Shown here: piece by piece, positions 37,901-47,364 of the stretch
Layout: each line of letters starts with the position of its first letter
How positions within the stretch are numbered: position 1 is the stretch's first letter
Source of the DNA: Umboniibacter marinipuniceus
GTDB taxonomy: Bacteria > Pseudomonadota > Gammaproteobacteria > Pseudomonadales > DSM-25080
Assembly: GCF_003688415.1 (NCBI RefSeq)
Contig: NZ_REFJ01000005.1
Span: forward strand, 271,495-335,494
DNA: 64,000 nt
Direction: 5' to 3'
Notes under the pieces: model-generated
Told to the model about the DNA's origin: nothing
Seen by the model: the letters and a program-made list of their open reading frames with translations, nothing else
Database searches by the model: none
Translations under genes and position numbers: made by a program

Positions 37901-38817
37901 AGGAAGCCGAAGCCCCCGAAGTTGAATGGACAACGGATGATGCCTATCTCACCGGTCTTGACGATGATGACGCGGAAGCAGAGCTAGCTTCCCTGGTAGT
38001 GGAAGACCTGAAGGCGGACTTGGAAGGTGATATCGAGTTTAGCAATGATAGTCACGAGCTAACGAGCAATCAACTCGATGATACTGAGGTTGTAGCGTTT
38101 AAGGAAGTTGAAGCGAATTTAGATGACTCGCTTGACGCTGACTTAGCGATTGACTTGGACAGTATTGCTGAGCTGGATGAAAGTGAGCTGGAGACGGTTG
38201 CTGGCTTTGATTTTGAATCGAGCTTGTCTGAATTAGACGATCTTCTTGCGCCAAACGATACGCCGATTACAGCTGAAGGCGATTCCTTTGAGGAGAGCAA
38301 TGAGACCGCTGGACATACTGATCCAATCGTGGCGGATGACCTCAAAGTGCTTGAAGTTGCTGAAGTTGAGGTTACTGAAGTTGAGGTTACTGAAGTTGAG
38401 GCTGCTGAAGTTGAGGTTACTGAAGTTGAGGTTACTGAAGTTGAGGCTGCTGAAGTTGAGCTTGCTGAAGTTTCTGAGGAAGCGGAACTTGCTGAAGCTG
38501 ATGAGGGTATGGCCGGTCTGGAAGCTGAGCTAAATGCATTGGATTCATCACTAGGCGAAGTTGAGTTAGCGGAAGAGACGTTCGAGTTTGTCGATCCAGC
38601 TGCTGAGCAGCAGTCGGATGAACCGTCGGAGGACGATAACGCTGACTATGCGCTCCTTGGTGGGGCGGACGAAGCGGCGACCAAACTGGATCTTGCTCGC
38701 GCCTACATCAATATGGAAGATATTGAAGGTGCCATTGATTTGTTGGATGAAGTCATTGACGAAGCTACGGATGCTGCACTGATCGCAGAAGCCCGAGCTA
38801 TGCGAGACGAGCTCTAA
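34906..38817 (+). CDS. fimV: FimV/HubP-family polar peptidoglycan-binding protein
   Basis: 1303 residues. Signal peptide about 1-23; FimV N-terminal domain with LGEVTLTSSLNEPLAAEI; periplasmic LysM domain about 184-240 (YFVRDGDTLWSIAKAL) for peptidoglycan binding; coiled coil about 290-345; one TM about 396-412 (GIGLGGLILLLGGLLW) followed by RRRQ. A very acidic cytoplasmic region of more than 800 residues follows, then the C-terminal FimV/TPR helix pair TKLDLARAYINMEDIEGAIDLL. FimV/HubP proteins organise the cell pole, type IV pili and twitching. Two coding repeat tracts lie in the acidic region (37051-37218 and 38356-38475). The position before truA matches Pseudomonas. Confidence 0.92.
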   Translation: MLRKVLVTATAVASLTSSLSYSLGLGEVTLTSSLNEPLAAEIRLIDASSFDAENLVVRLADQRAFDFSQLERVPFLSRLNFRLDADRGVVVVTSADPVREPYLSFLVEAKWASGKVLREYTLLMDLPTLAGPAVTAPVQRPTVEETMPPASAPVTIPAEVPAVAVATRETRAADAANNSGGYFVRDGDTLWSIAKALKPAADISVQQMIVALQQSNPGAFIGGDINRLMRGATLAVPTEAAIRSIYQEDAVSQVRTQTGAQASGRLDSSTAAGTAGTLSVTAGDDVDSQVGEELDGLRNENEQLRRQVDSLEEQNEVMSELVELRSAELARVQAAANQAEAAETQLDDASSPETLAAETMPQPEETTETPVATATPVSPPLVQAQTNTSPAWYTQPLYQGIGLGGLILLLGGLLWRRRQQNEANNSIEESLVTSEDSASAGAVQELLAEARREGFNDGEVSLDIDDDKLESTLVDYLESVDSTYDQELTEESPIAAAEGYLAFDQFDQARGLLESALERDASDTSARLKLLEVLVLLNDQDAFEEHADVLNLEGDEAIEIQIDALRSSFEPLADDTEEAEGAVEAQEASEAEFLVQTDDRGDDVLDEADFQLGDLDSLYADMEGSSAPVEDAEAGSATEATTEVNADFELDLEDFDFNSDLTTETNALDVVAEATDDDAKEDQIDLVSVETLENHAGLATGLDTESELATETELEAEVEAEVEAEVEAEVEAEVEAEVEAEVEAEVEAEVEAEVEAEVEAEVEAEVEAEVEAELAATDLELMLEEEDEFVTTAEDGVNTAEAGELDAFSVENADEATELTLHDSELSSEIELGQTADDEPDARDLAAGVAATAVLASTAESAIEGDVAADDVELTESDLTLDLPAIFASVESGDQETAAYYTDVAEDETLASSDSENLAEETSFGTIEDEPFEPSFGSLDDLATQESVIEAPSLSDLAEVDTTNEEGATLAISDDELFHPTEDTLDVDDKLVELTQSSEEAEAPEVEWTTDDAYLTGLDDDDAEAELASLVVEDLKADLEGDIEFSNDSHELTSNQLDDTEVVAFKEVEANLDDSLDADLAIDLDSIAELDESELETVAGFDFESSLSELDDLLAPNDTPITAEGDSFEESNETAGHTDPIVADDLKVLEVAEVEVTEVEVTEVEAAEVEVTEVEVTEVEAAEVELAEVSEEAELAEADEGMAGLEAELNALDSSLGEVELAEETFEFVDPAAEQQSDEPSEDDNADYALLGGADEAATKLDLARAYINMEDIEGAIDLLDEVIDEATDAALIAEARAMRDEL
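37051..37218 (+). repeat. Coding minisatellite, 14 copies of a 12-bp unit in fimV
   Basis: Fourteen perfect tandem copies of GCTGAAGTAGAA encoding (AEVE)n, plus a diverged copy after them. Perfect identity at silent positions shows recent expansion. Unit length is a multiple of three, so copy number can change without shifting the frame. Confidence 0.97.
38356..38475 (+). repeat. Coding minisatellite, eight 15-bp units in fimV
   Basis: Eight units of the type GTTACTGAAGTTGAG encoding VTEVE, AAEVE, VAEVE or LAEVS. The order VTEVE-VTEVE-AAEVE occurs twice (38371-38460), so there is a 45-bp higher-order repeat. Confidence 0.93.
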
Positions 38818-38853
38818 GTTATTTTAGTTTAGAGAAATTTGTCTAATCTTAGA

Positions 38854-38876
38854 AAGCGGCTCTGGCCGCTTTTTTT
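38854..38876 (+). terminator. Rho-independent terminator after fimV
   Basis: AGCGGC (38855-38860), TCTG, GCCGCT (38865-38870), then a run of seven T. It separates fimV from truA. Confidence 0.88.
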
Positions 38877-38902
38877 AATGAGCGACTTAATATCGCCAGA
38901 GA

Positions 38903-39760
38903 GTGAATGTAAAAGTGAACAAGCCCTTTGTAAAAGATACTAATCGTCGCTACGCCATCGCAGAGGGTGAGGCACGTTTAGCCTTGTGTGTTGAATACGA
39001 CGGTAGGAATTTTAACGGCTATCAGATTCAGCGTGGTAGAGCCGATCGGACCGTCCAAGGTCAGCTTGAGCTGGCCCTGTCATCCATTGCGAACCACCCG
39101 GTAAATTCTCATTGCACCGGCCGCACAGATACCGGGGTTCACGCTACGCGGCAAATTGTTCATTTCGACACTCCCGCAGATCGCCCGCTCAAGGCTTGGG
39201 TGGAAGGTGTAAATAATCAGCTACCCGAGGATGTAGCGGTGCGCTGGGCAACGCCAGTGGATGATCGTTTTCATGCCCGCCATAGTGCCCTCTCTCGTAC
39301 CTATCGTTATTTAATCAGCAATGCCGCGACGCGGCCGACGCACACGGCTGGTTTGGCTACTTGGGCTCGGCGTCCTCTCAATCTTGAAGCAATGAATGAA
39401 GCCTGTCAGGCGCTGATTGGTGAGCAGGACTTCAGCGCGTTCCGTGGCGCCGGTTGTCAGTCAGTTAGCCCAATGAGGAATGTGACCGCTGCAAAGTTCA
39501 GCAACGAAGGGCCTTTCATTGTGTTTGAAGTCACGGCAAATGCCTTTCTTCTGCATATGGTGCGCAACTTCGTGGGAAGCTTAATGGCGGTAGGATTTGG
39601 TCAGCGAGAACCGGCTTGGATTGGTGAACTAATTGCGTTGAAAGATCGTAACAAAGCTGGAGTGACTGCAAAGCCGGAAGGCTTGTATTTGGTGGATGTG
39701 GAATATCCGAGTTGGGTCAGCTTACCACGTGGCCCCATTGGACCTTTCCACCTTCGCTAG
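38903..39760 (+). CDS. truA: tRNA pseudouridine(38-40) synthase
   Basis: Modifies uridines 38-40 in the anticodon arm of tRNAs. 285 residues from GTG at 38903. The catalytic aspartate is in CTGRTDTGVHATRQIVHFD; VEYDGRNFNGYQIQ opens the fold and FLLHMVRNFVGSLMAVG lies near the end. About 25 residues precede the usual TruA beginning, so a later start is possible, for example GTG at 38915. The Shine-Dalgarno sequence is weak for either choice. Confidence 0.94.
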   Translation: MNVKVNKPFVKDTNRRYAIAEGEARLALCVEYDGRNFNGYQIQRGRADRTVQGQLELALSSIANHPVNSHCTGRTDTGVHATRQIVHFDTPADRPLKAWVEGVNNQLPEDVAVRWATPVDDRFHARHSALSRTYRYLISNAATRPTHTAGLATWARRPLNLEAMNEACQALIGEQDFSAFRGAGCQSVSPMRNVTAAKFSNEGPFIVFEVTANAFLLHMVRNFVGSLMAVGFGQREPAWIGELIALKDRNKAGVTAKPEGLYLVDVEYPSWVSLPRGPIGPFHLR

Positions 39761-39850
39761 CGACTTATAATTAACAGTGCGCGGACCTAGCACAAACTGT
39801 TATCGTAAAGCGCGTCATTTGTCGCTACGATAGGCTGCTAGGGGGACGCT

Positions 39851-40471
39851 ATGCGCACGCTGATAAAAATATGTGGAATTACCTCAGTTGAAGATGCTAT
39901 CGCGGCTCGAGAGAGCGGTGCAGATGCCATTGGCCTCGTGTTTTATGCGCAAAGTACTCGGGCAGTTGACCCATCCCAGGCTGCAGAGATCTGTCAGCGC
40001 GTAGGGCCTTTTATCACCACGGTAGGGCTGTTCGTGAATGAAGATCCCTCAGTGATCCGCGAGCTAATGCGCCAAGTTCCGTTACAGTTGCTTCAGTTCC
40101 ACGGTGACGAGACACCGGAGTTCTGTGAACAGTTCGGCCGTCCGTACCTTAAGGCTGTAAGAGTGCAATCTTCGGAGGACGTTCAGCAAGCCTTCGCAGA
40201 TCATCCCAAGGCGGTAGGGATTCTTCTTGATGCCTATGTTAAGGGGGTAGCGGGCGGTACCGGGCAGCGTTTCAACTGGTCACTTATTCCCGAAAAGCTG
40301 AGATCTAAATGTATTCTTGCCGGTGGTTTGTCACCCGAAAATGTGTCAGAAGCCGTACAGAGCGTCCGCCCCTTAGGTGTGGATGTGAGTGGTGGCGTTG
40401 AGTCGTCACCGGGGGTGAAAGACCCTGAAGCCATGACTCGTTTTTGTAGAGCGAGTGAATTACTAAAGTGA
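39851..40471 (+). CDS. trpF: Phosphoribosylanthranilate isomerase
   Basis: TIM-barrel enzyme of tryptophan synthesis. 206 residues. Starts [16 protein letters not shown], with the catalytic cysteine in [29 protein letters not shown] and [15 protein letters not shown] are the phosphate and active-site loops. AGGGGGAC precedes the ATG. It overlaps the region just before trpB by only a few bases, forming trpFBA without the other trp genes, as in Pseudomonas. Confidence 0.97.
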   Translation: MRTLIKICGITSVEDAIAARESGADAIGLVFYAQSTRAVDPSQAAEICQRVGPFITTVGLFVNEDPSVIRELMRQVPLQLLQFHGDETPEFCEQFGRPYLKAVRVQSSEDVQQAFADHPKAVGILLDAYVKGVAGGTGQRFNWSLIPEKLRSKCILAGGLSPENVSEAVQSVRPLGVDVSGGVESSPGVKDPEAMTRFCRASELLK

Positions 40472-40482
40472 AGGAGACTACT

Positions 40483-41718
40483 GTGTCGTTGTCAGACCTG
40501 TCGTTACAGCAAATTGCTGCCGCCCCCGATGAGCAGGGGCGTTTTGGTCAGTTCGGAGGCCGCTTCGTTTCAGAGACCCTGATTCAAGCGCTTGACGAAT
40601 TGCGAGATACCTATGAAAAATTATCCAAAGACCCGGAGTTTTGGGCCGAGTTTGATCGCGATTTAGCGCATTACGTGGGGCGTCCTTCACCGCTTTACCA
40701 TGCCGAGCGATGGTCGAACGAGGTGGGTGGGGCACAAATCTATCTCAAACGCGAAGACCTTAACCATACGGGTGCGCACAAGATCAACAACACCATTGGT
40801 CAAGCCTTGCTTGCCAAGCACATGGGTAAGCCGCGGATTATTGCCGAGACCGGAGCCGGTCAGCACGGGGTGGCCTCGGCCACCGTTGCCGCCCGTTTAG
40901 GTTTAGAGTGTCATGTATTCATGGGTTCGGAAGATATTCAGCGCCAGGCGCTTAATGTGTATCGTATGAAGCTTTTGGGTGCGAATGTGATTAGCGTAGA
41001 AAGCGGCTCGAAAACCCTTAAGGACGCGATGAACGAAGCCATGCGTGATTGGGTAACTAATGTTGATGATACCTACTACATCATTGGCACCGCGGCAGGT
41101 CCGCACCCCTACCCGAAACTAGTGCGTGATTTTCAGGCCATTATTGGGCGTGAGACTCGCCGTCAGTCGCTAGCGCAAATTGGCAAGCTGCCGGATGCGC
41201 TGGTAGCGTGCGTAGGCGGTGGCTCTAATGCCATTGGTATGTTCTATCCCTTCATTGAAGACGAAGGCGTTGAAATGTACGGTGTTGAGGCTGGTGGTGA
41301 CGGAGTTGAAACCGGTCGTCATGCGGCGCCGCTGTCAGCGGGTATCCCCGGTGTTTTGCACGGTAATCGCACCTACCTTATGGAGGACGAGGATGGTCAG
41401 ATCATTGAGACGCATTCTGTCTCGGCAGGGTTGGATTATCCTGGCGTGGGTCCAGAGCACAGCTGGTTGAAGGATGTTGGGAGAGCCAACTACGTGGCGA
41501 TCAATGATGACGAAGCGCTGGTAGCATTCCGTAAACTCACGCGTACCGAAGGTATTATGCCTGCGCTTGAGTCGGCACACGCTATCGCCTACGCCGAGAA
41601 GTTGGCGGCCACGATGACCCCTGATCAAAGCATTGTGGTGAACTTATCTGGTAGAGGCGACAAGGATATCCTTACGGTGGCCGCGATTGATGGAATTTCC
41701 GTGGAGGGGCAGTCATGA
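40483..41718 (+). CDS. trpB: Tryptophan synthase beta chain
   Basis: PLP enzyme joining indole and serine. 411 residues from GTG at 40483, chosen because AAGGAG at 40471-40476 sits six bases upstream. A GTG at 40468 is in frame but has no such site. The PLP lysine is in [29 protein letters not shown] and [11 protein letters not shown] are the other family motifs. The stop overlaps the trpA start (ATGA), giving coupled synthesis of the two subunits. Confidence 0.97.
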   Translation: MSLSDLSLQQIAAAPDEQGRFGQFGGRFVSETLIQALDELRDTYEKLSKDPEFWAEFDRDLAHYVGRPSPLYHAERWSNEVGGAQIYLKREDLNHTGAHKINNTIGQALLAKHMGKPRIIAETGAGQHGVASATVAARLGLECHVFMGSEDIQRQALNVYRMKLLGANVISVESGSKTLKDAMNEAMRDWVTNVDDTYYIIGTAAGPHPYPKLVRDFQAIIGRETRRQSLAQIGKLPDALVACVGGGSNAIGMFYPFIEDEGVEMYGVEAGGDGVETGRHAAPLSAGIPGVLHGNRTYLMEDEDGQIIETHSVSAGLDYPGVGPEHSWLKDVGRANYVAINDDEALVAFRKLTRTEGIMPALESAHAIAYAEKLAATMTPDQSIVVNLSGRGDKDILTVAAIDGISVEGQS

Positions 41719-42518
41719 GTCGAATTGCGGGTGTTCTCGCTGACTTAAAAGCTCAGGGAAAGAAGGCGCTTATTCCCTATATTGTTGCCGGTGATCCTGC
41801 CATTGATGCGACAGTTCCGCTGATGCACAAGATGGTTGCTCAAGGGGCGACAATTATTGAGCTAGGTGTTCCTTTCTCGGATCCAATGGCTGAAGGGCCT
41901 ACTATCGCACTGGGTCATGAGCGGGCGCTGGCCAATAAGGTTAGCTTGCGTAAAGTACTGGCGATGGTAGCGGAGTTCCGCCAAAGCGATCCGATAACCC
42001 CAGTAGTGCTTATGGGTTATGCTAATCCGGTGGAAAGGATGGGTTACGAGACCTTTGCTAAGGCCGCGAGTGAAGCGGGGGTTGATGGTGTGCTCACCGT
42101 GGATTTACCGCCGGAAGAGGCGGTGGAACCCAACGCAATCTTTAAGGCGCATGAACTCGATACTATTTTTTTAGTGTCTCCCACTACTGAAGATGAGCGC
42201 GCTAAGTCTATCCTGTCGCTCGCCTCGGGTTACGTTTATTGCGTTTCCTTAAAAGGGGTTACTGGCGCCGGGAACTTAGACATTGCTGCAGTCGCTGAAC
42301 GCTTGGCTCAGTTGCGTGAATACAGTGATTTACCACTGTGTGTTGGTTTTGGTATTAAAGATGCTGAATCAGCTAAAGCGATTGCCAGCGTTGCCGATGG
42401 CGCAGTAGTAGGAAGTGTGTTGGTAAATGCGTGTGCTCAACATGCAGGCTCATCAATTGAAGACCTGAGTGATGCACTTGGTCACATAATTGGTGAAATG
42501 CACCGAGCATTCGATTAA
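41715..42518 (+). CDS. trpA: Tryptophan synthase alpha chain
   Basis: TIM-barrel subunit that releases indole from indoleglycerol phosphate and channels it to TrpB. 267 residues. [17 protein letters not shown] carries the catalytic glutamate (ELG) and aspartate (DP) motifs; [13 protein letters not shown] and [15 protein letters not shown] form the phosphate site. Coupled to trpB by a four-base overlap. Confidence 0.97.
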   Translation: MSRIAGVLADLKAQGKKALIPYIVAGDPAIDATVPLMHKMVAQGATIIELGVPFSDPMAEGPTIALGHERALANKVSLRKVLAMVAEFRQSDPITPVVLMGYANPVERMGYETFAKAASEAGVDGVLTVDLPPEEAVEPNAIFKAHELDTIFLVSPTTEDERAKSILSLASGYVYCVSLKGVTGAGNLDIAAVAERLAQLREYSDLPLCVGFGIKDAESAKAIASVADGAVVGSVLVNACAQHAGSSIEDLSDALGHIIGEMHRAFD

Positions 42519-42547
42519 TTTTAGCGTTACAATAGCTGAAAATAGAC

Positions 42548-42577
42548 TAGCCAGTCACGAAAGTGCTGGCTATGTTT
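42548..42577 (+). terminator. Hairpin after trpA
   Basis: TAGCCAG (42548-42554), then CAC-GAAA-GTG, and CTGGCTA (42566-42572), with one bulged T, followed by TGTTT. Stable stem with a GAAA loop but a short T-run; probably a partial terminator between trpA and accD. Confidence 0.5.
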
Positions 42578-42611
42578 CTGTGTAGCTAAAGATAAAGTTG
42601 GAATTGCATCA

Positions 42612-43478
42612 ATGAGTTGGTTAGACAAAATTGTCCCTGCAGTGCGTGGTAAAGATGACCGCGAAGCTGCCAATATTCCGGAAGGCTTGTGGAAGAAGTG
42701 TCCCAAGTGTGAAGCGGTATTATACCGCCCAGAACTCGAACGTAATTTGGATGTGTGCCCAAAGTGTGAGCACCACATGCGCGTTGGAGCTCGTGCTCGG
42801 CTAGATATCTTCCTCGACACTGAGTGGCGTGAAGAGATTGAACCGGAGTTGGAAACCAAAGATCGCCTTAAGTTTAAGGACGTCAAAAAGTATAAAGACC
42901 GCCTGAGCGCAGCCCAAAAGCAAACCGGCGAGAAAGACGCCATTGTTGCCATGAAAGGTTCAGTGAAGGGCGTTCCATGTGTTGCGGTAGCGTTTGAGTT
43001 TGCTTTCCACGGTGGCTCAATGGGCTATGCCGTAGGTGAGAAATTTACGCGTGCGGCAAACGTTGCTCTGGCTGAAGGTATTCCTCTTGTGTGCTTCTCG
43101 GCCACCGGTGGGGCGCGAATGCAGGAAGCGTTAATTTCCTTGATGCAGATGGCTAAAACCTCGGCAGTCATTGAGCGCATGAAGACTCAAGGTATCCCCT
43201 ATATCAGTGTGATGACAGATCCCGTTTACGGCGGTGTCTCCGCATCGCTGGCGCTGTTGGGTGACCTCAATATTGCGGAGCCTGGATCGCGTGCTGGTTT
43301 CGCTGGGCCTTCAATCATTGAACAAACCATCCGCCAAAAGCTGCCCAAAGGTTTCCAGCGAGCAGAGTTCCTTTTGGAGCATGGCGCTATTGATATGATT
43401 GTTCATCGCGCAGAGATGCGTGACAAGTTGGCTGGAATCCTATCCAAGCTAACTCACCGAGAGGAGCCTTCGGCTTAA
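42612..43478 (+). CDS. accD: Acetyl-CoA carboxylase carboxyltransferase beta subunit
   Basis: Transfers carboxyl from biotin to acetyl-CoA in the first step of fatty-acid synthesis. 288 residues. The N-terminal zinc ribbon has C30, C33, C49 and C52 (CPKC twice). The crotonase-like core shows [27 protein letters not shown] and [11 protein letters not shown]. folC begins directly after the stop. Confidence 0.97.
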   Translation: MSWLDKIVPAVRGKDDREAANIPEGLWKKCPKCEAVLYRPELERNLDVCPKCEHHMRVGARARLDIFLDTEWREEIEPELETKDRLKFKDVKKYKDRLSAAQKQTGEKDAIVAMKGSVKGVPCVAVAFEFAFHGGSMGYAVGEKFTRAANVALAEGIPLVCFSATGGARMQEALISLMQMAKTSAVIERMKTQGIPYISVMTDPVYGGVSASLALLGDLNIAEPGSRAGFAGPSIIEQTIRQKLPKGFQRAEFLLEHGAIDMIVHRAEMRDKLAGILSKLTHREEPSA

Positions 43479-44738
43479 ATGACGGCAAAGATGACGCTTC
43501 CCGAGTGGTTACTGACGCTCGAACAGCGTCATCATACCGCTATTGATATGGGTTTAAGCCGCGTTCGCCAAGTGGCCGAGCGTATGGGCTTAACCCGTCC
43601 CCACGGAACGGTAATCACCGTTGCGGGTACCAATGGTAAGGGTTCATGCGTTCGAACGCTTGAGACTTTGCTACGTGACCAAGGTTTTAGTACCGGCGCG
43701 TACACCTCCCCACACCTTCTTAAATACAATGAACGTGTTCGCCTGAACGCGCTTGACGCCTCTGATGAAGCTTTAGTTGCAGCTTTTGATGCGGTGGAAG
43801 CGGCGCGCGGCGACATTGGCTTGAGCTATTTTGAAGCCGGCACTTTAGCGGCCTTTTGGCTATTTGATCAACTTCGCGTTGACTTTTGGCTACTCGAAGT
43901 AGGCTTGGGCGGGCGCCTTGATGCCGTTAACATCCTGGACGCCGATATCGCTGTGGTGACCTCCATAGCCGTTGATCATGAAGCTTGGTTGGGTTCCGAT
44001 CGGAGTCAGATTGCCCGCGAGAAAATGGGGGTGTCTCGTCCAGCTCGGCCACTTTTTGTAGCGGAACAGGACCCGCCTGAGGGGATGCGCGAACATGCCG
44101 AGCTGCTCTGCACAGAAGCTTATTTTGTTGGTCAGGAATTTAGCTTTCAGATTGAAGGTCCGTCACTATCACTTAGTTTGCCTGCACGAGACGGATCGCG
44201 CCTAACGTTGAGCGGCCTAGCCATTCCAGAGCTACCACTACCCTCGGTGGCAGCGGCGCTGGCTGTATGTCATTGGTTGGGACTGTTGCCCCAGGATAGA
44301 CGCTTAGATAAGTTGCTCAGCGAGCTCAATTTGGCGGGACGCCTGCAGCGTATCGAAGCGGGCGGACGAATCTGGCTATTAGATGTGGGTCATAATCCGG
44401 CGGCGGCGGCCTATCTCATCCAGCGTAAAGCACTGCAGCGTGTAAAACGATTGGTGCTTGGGATGGTCCATGACAAAGATGTCAGCGCTACCTTAAAAGT
44501 CTTTGAGCCGCATTTTGATCACTGGTATTTCGCGACGCCGAATGCCCATGGTCGTGAGGCCAATGCGGAAGAATTACAGCGTTTAATCGCAAACACGCAT
44601 GAAAGTCAAGCATTTGCCAGTGTGAAGGATGCCATGCAATCTGCATTGGATGAAAGCCGTCATGGGGATACAATACTTGTGGCTGGCTCGTTTTACACGG
44701 TCGGTGACGCATTAAATTGGTTGGCAACCATCAGCTAG
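43479..44738 (+). CDS. folC: Folylpolyglutamate synthase / dihydrofolate synthase
   Basis: Mur-ligase-family ATP enzyme adding glutamate to dihydropteroate and folates. 419 residues. The P-loop is VAGTNGKGSC, with SPHLLKYNERVRLN and LLEVGLGGRLDAVN after it; LLDVGHNPAAAAYL starts the C-terminal domain. The ATG immediately follows the accD stop. Order accD-folC-SPOR-cvpA-purF as in Pseudomonas. Confidence 0.96.
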   Translation: MTAKMTLPEWLLTLEQRHHTAIDMGLSRVRQVAERMGLTRPHGTVITVAGTNGKGSCVRTLETLLRDQGFSTGAYTSPHLLKYNERVRLNALDASDEALVAAFDAVEAARGDIGLSYFEAGTLAAFWLFDQLRVDFWLLEVGLGGRLDAVNILDADIAVVTSIAVDHEAWLGSDRSQIAREKMGVSRPARPLFVAEQDPPEGMREHAELLCTEAYFVGQEFSFQIEGPSLSLSLPARDGSRLTLSGLAIPELPLPSVAAALAVCHWLGLLPQDRRLDKLLSELNLAGRLQRIEAGGRIWLLDVGHNPAAAAYLIQRKALQRVKRLVLGMVHDKDVSATLKVFEPHFDHWYFATPNAHGREANAEELQRLIANTHESQAFASVKDAMQSALDESRHGDTILVAGSFYTVGDALNWLATIS

Positions 44739-44745
44739 AGACCCT

Positions 44746-45261
44746 ATGAAAAAGTCAAAGCGTAAGTTAGGCTTTAAACTCGTTTTTCTCCTCGCAATAG
44801 GCGTCATTCTGCTACCTGCGCTTTGGGAACGTTTCCAGCTGGAACAGACTCAAGGGTCGTTGGTAATTCCACCGCCACCGCTTGATTATCGAGATCTAGC
44901 GCGCGATATCCCTATTATCCCCAGTCCAGACAGTGAAGACTATTTCAATAGTCTCTACCTACTTGATGAAAGTCGGGTGGTGGAGTCTGACGAGGTGAGT
45001 ATTGATGACCTCGGAGATCAGCTACCGCGCGCTTGGGTTGTCTATGTCGAAGAATTTCGCGAAGCAGCCGATGCGCATGCTTTAGAGCAGCTACTTCGGG
45101 AGCGCGACCTCAACGCTTTTGTCACCCCGAATCGCAATGCGCCAGGCCCCTATCGTGTGATGATAGGGCCCATGATTGTATTTGAACGTGTTGTGGAAGT
45201 GCGAAATGTCCTGAGTACCGATTTGGGACTGGCAACTTCCATCATGAAATTTAAACCTTAG
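44746..45261 (+). CDS. SPOR-domain membrane protein (DedD-like)
   Basis: 171 residues. Basic start, one TM at about 9-26 (GFKLVFLLAIGVILLPAL), a periplasmic linker, then a SPOR domain about 93-170 (AWVVYVEEFREAADAHALEQ, GPYRVMIGPM). SPOR domains bind denuded glycan strands at the division septum. The place between folC and cvpA matches the dedD locus of other gammaproteobacteria. Confidence 0.88.
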   Translation: MKKSKRKLGFKLVFLLAIGVILLPALWERFQLEQTQGSLVIPPPPLDYRDLARDIPIIPSPDSEDYFNSLYLLDESRVVESDEVSIDDLGDQLPRAWVVYVEEFREAADAHALEQLLRERDLNAFVTPNRNAPGPYRVMIGPMIVFERVVEVRNVLSTDLGLATSIMKFKP

Positions 45262-45272
45262 AGCACAAACAT

Positions 45273-45773
45273 ATGATGACAGTAGATTGGATAATCGTTG
45301 GTCTGATTGGTTTCTCCGCCTTGATTGGCGCCTACCGAGGTTTCGTTAAAGAAGCTATGAGTTTGGTAGGCTGGTTTGCATCCTTTGTTTTGGCAATGAC
45401 CTTTGCCGATCAACTAGCACCTATGTTCACTGGGATCGAAGCGGGATCAGTTCGATATCTTGCCGCTTTCGGCGCCATCTTTGTGTTGAGTCTTGTAGCG
45501 GTTGCGCTCATAAATGGCCTGCTGTCGTTACTCATTGAAGCGACAGGTCTCTCTGGGACAGATCGGGTCTTGGGAGCGGTGTTCGGTTTTGCCAGAGGTC
45601 TTATTTTTATTCTAGCGGCGGTTGTTTTCCTACCAGGCTTGGTGCCAGTGGACCAAGACGGTTGGTGGCAGAGTTCGTCACTTATTCCAGAGTTCCAACA
45701 ATTTGAAGGTTGGGCTCGTGATATTTTTCAGCAATTTTATTCTTGGCTGCAAAGCCTAATGGGGAGAAGTTAA
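45273..45773 (+). CDS. cvpA: CvpA-family membrane protein
   Basis: 166 residues, four TM segments. [30 protein letters not shown] is the CvpA start region (the YRGF and E motifs are clearest). In E. coli CvpA is needed for colicin V production and bile-salt tolerance; its biochemical action is not settled. Two ATGs stand side by side (45273, 45276). It precedes purF by two bases. Confidence 0.93.
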   Translation: MMTVDWIIVGLIGFSALIGAYRGFVKEAMSLVGWFASFVLAMTFADQLAPMFTGIEAGSVRYLAAFGAIFVLSLVAVALINGLLSLLIEATGLSGTDRVLGAVFGFARGLIFILAAVVFLPGLVPVDQDGWWQSSSLIPEFQQFEGWARDIFQQFYSWLQSLMGRS

Positions 45774-45775
45774 GT

Positions 45776-47308
45776 ATGTGTGGCATTGTTGGTATTATTG
45801 GCCAGAGCCCCGTCAACACGCAGATCTATGACGCGCTAACGCTGTTACAGCACCGTGGCCAGGATGCCGCTGGTATCATGACTAGTTCACGTGGCAAGTT
45901 TCAGCTGCAGAAGGCTAATGGGCTTGTGAAGGATGTTTTTCGCACCCGTCATATGAAGCGCCTAGAGGGTAATATTGGTATTGGTCACGTCCGCTATCCC
46001 ACCGCAGGTTCTTCCTCTCCGGCATTAGCTCAGCCATTCTACGTTAACTCACCCTACGGTATTGGTATGGCCCACAACGGCAACCTGACGAATACGTCGG
46101 AGTTGGCGGAAGATTTGTTTCGAACTGACCTGCGTCACCTCAACACCGACTCTGACTCCGAGGTGTTGCTTAATGTTTTTGCTCACGAATTGGGTGATCT
46201 AAAGAAGCTGCGCCCAACTCCTGATGATGTCTTTACCGCCTTAACGGCACTCTACAAACGTTGCCGTGGCGCCTATGCTGCAACGGGTATGATTAGTGGT
46301 TTCGGTATTTTTGCTTTTCGTGATCCCAATGGAATTCGTCCGCTAGTATATGGCAAACGCGAAGCCGATAACGGAAGTATTGAGTATATGGTTGCCTCCG
46401 AAAGCGTGGCGCTAGATGTACTTGGTTTTGAACTCGTTCGTGATGTTCGCCCAGGTGAAGCACTGGTGATTACTGAATCGGGCAAACTATACACTAAGCA
46501 ATGTGCTGAGAATTCAACGCTCACGCCGTGTATTTTTGAACACGTCTATTTCGCCCGTCCCGATTCTGTGATGGACGATGTGGTGGTGTATAAAGCTCGT
46601 CGTAGAATGGGTGAACGTTTGGCTGAGAAGATCAAACGCGAGTGGGCGGATCACGATATCGATGTGGTTATTCCTATTCCTGATACGTCTCGAGTTTCGG
46701 GTTTAGCCATGGCGCAAACCTTAGGTGTTAAATATTGCGAAGGTTTGGTCAAGAACCGCTATATTGGTCGTACTTTTATTATGCCAGGTCAGGCTCAGCG
46801 TAAGAAATCAGTGCGTCAGAAACTGAACTGTGTATCGCTGGAGTTTGAAGGTCGCAATGTGATGCTGGTGGACGATTCCATTGTCCGAGGTACAACTAGT
46901 CGACAAATTATTCAAATGGCACGTGAAGCCGGTGCGAAGAAAGTCTATCTTGCTTCAGCTGCCCCAGCCGTTAAGTTTCCTAACGTGTACGGTATTGATA
47001 TGCCTAGCGCGGAGGAACTTATCGCTTCGGGACGAACCGTAGAGCAGGTTGAGCGCGAAATTGGTGCCGACAAGCTGGTGTATCAGGACCTTGATGATTT
47101 AATCGCCTGCGTCGACGGCATTAACCCAGACATCAAAGAGTTTGAGTGTTCGGTATTTAGTGGCGAATACGTCACGGGCGATGTTGATGCAGAATACTTG
47201 CTTCGCTTGGATGCCGCCCGTAATGATGCGGCAAAGAAAAGTGATGGCAATAAGAAAGAAGAAGATGAAGACGAAGCGGTAGTGGGTATTCACAACGAAG
47301 TCGACTAA
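45776..47308 (+). CDS. purF: Amidophosphoribosyltransferase
   Basis: First committed step of purine synthesis. 510 residues. The ATG at 45776 is set by the N-terminal nucleophile: MCGIVGIIG exposes Cys2 after Met removal, and GGGGAGAAG lies just upstream. An upstream in-frame ATG (45743) would bury this cysteine and is rejected. The glutaminase domain shows [10 protein letters not shown], and the PRPP motif is [15 protein letters not shown] Lys/Glu/Asp-rich tail of about 20 residues ends the protein. Confidence 0.97.
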   Translation: MCGIVGIIGQSPVNTQIYDALTLLQHRGQDAAGIMTSSRGKFQLQKANGLVKDVFRTRHMKRLEGNIGIGHVRYPTAGSSSPALAQPFYVNSPYGIGMAHNGNLTNTSELAEDLFRTDLRHLNTDSDSEVLLNVFAHELGDLKKLRPTPDDVFTALTALYKRCRGAYAATGMISGFGIFAFRDPNGIRPLVYGKREADNGSIEYMVASESVALDVLGFELVRDVRPGEALVITESGKLYTKQCAENSTLTPCIFEHVYFARPDSVMDDVVVYKARRRMGERLAEKIKREWADHDIDVVIPIPDTSRVSGLAMAQTLGVKYCEGLVKNRYIGRTFIMPGQAQRKKSVRQKLNCVSLEFEGRNVMLVDDSIVRGTTSRQIIQMAREAGAKKVYLASAAPAVKFPNVYGIDMPSAEELIASGRTVEQVEREIGADKLVYQDLDDLIACVDGINPDIKEFECSVFSGEYVTGDVDAEYLLRLDAARNDAAKKSDGNKKEEDEDEAVVGIHNEVD

Positions 47309-47316
47309 GTTTCGTA

Positions 47317-47344
47317 CCGCTTGTTGGCGTGGGCCGGCAAGCGG
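47317..47344 (+). other. RNA hairpin between purF and metZ
   Basis: CCGCTTGTTGG (47317-47327), CGTGGG, CCGGCAAGCGG (47334-47344): an 11-bp stem with two G-T pairs and no T-run. It ends about nine bases before the purine-rich ribosome-binding region of metZ. It could protect the mRNA or modulate metZ translation. Confidence 0.45.
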
Positions 47345-47364
47345 CAAGATGACGGAGAGGGTAG

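Noticed and set aside
45743..45775. Upstream start for purF
   Set aside because: It lies in the end of cvpA and would add residues before the cysteine that must become the N-terminal nucleophile.
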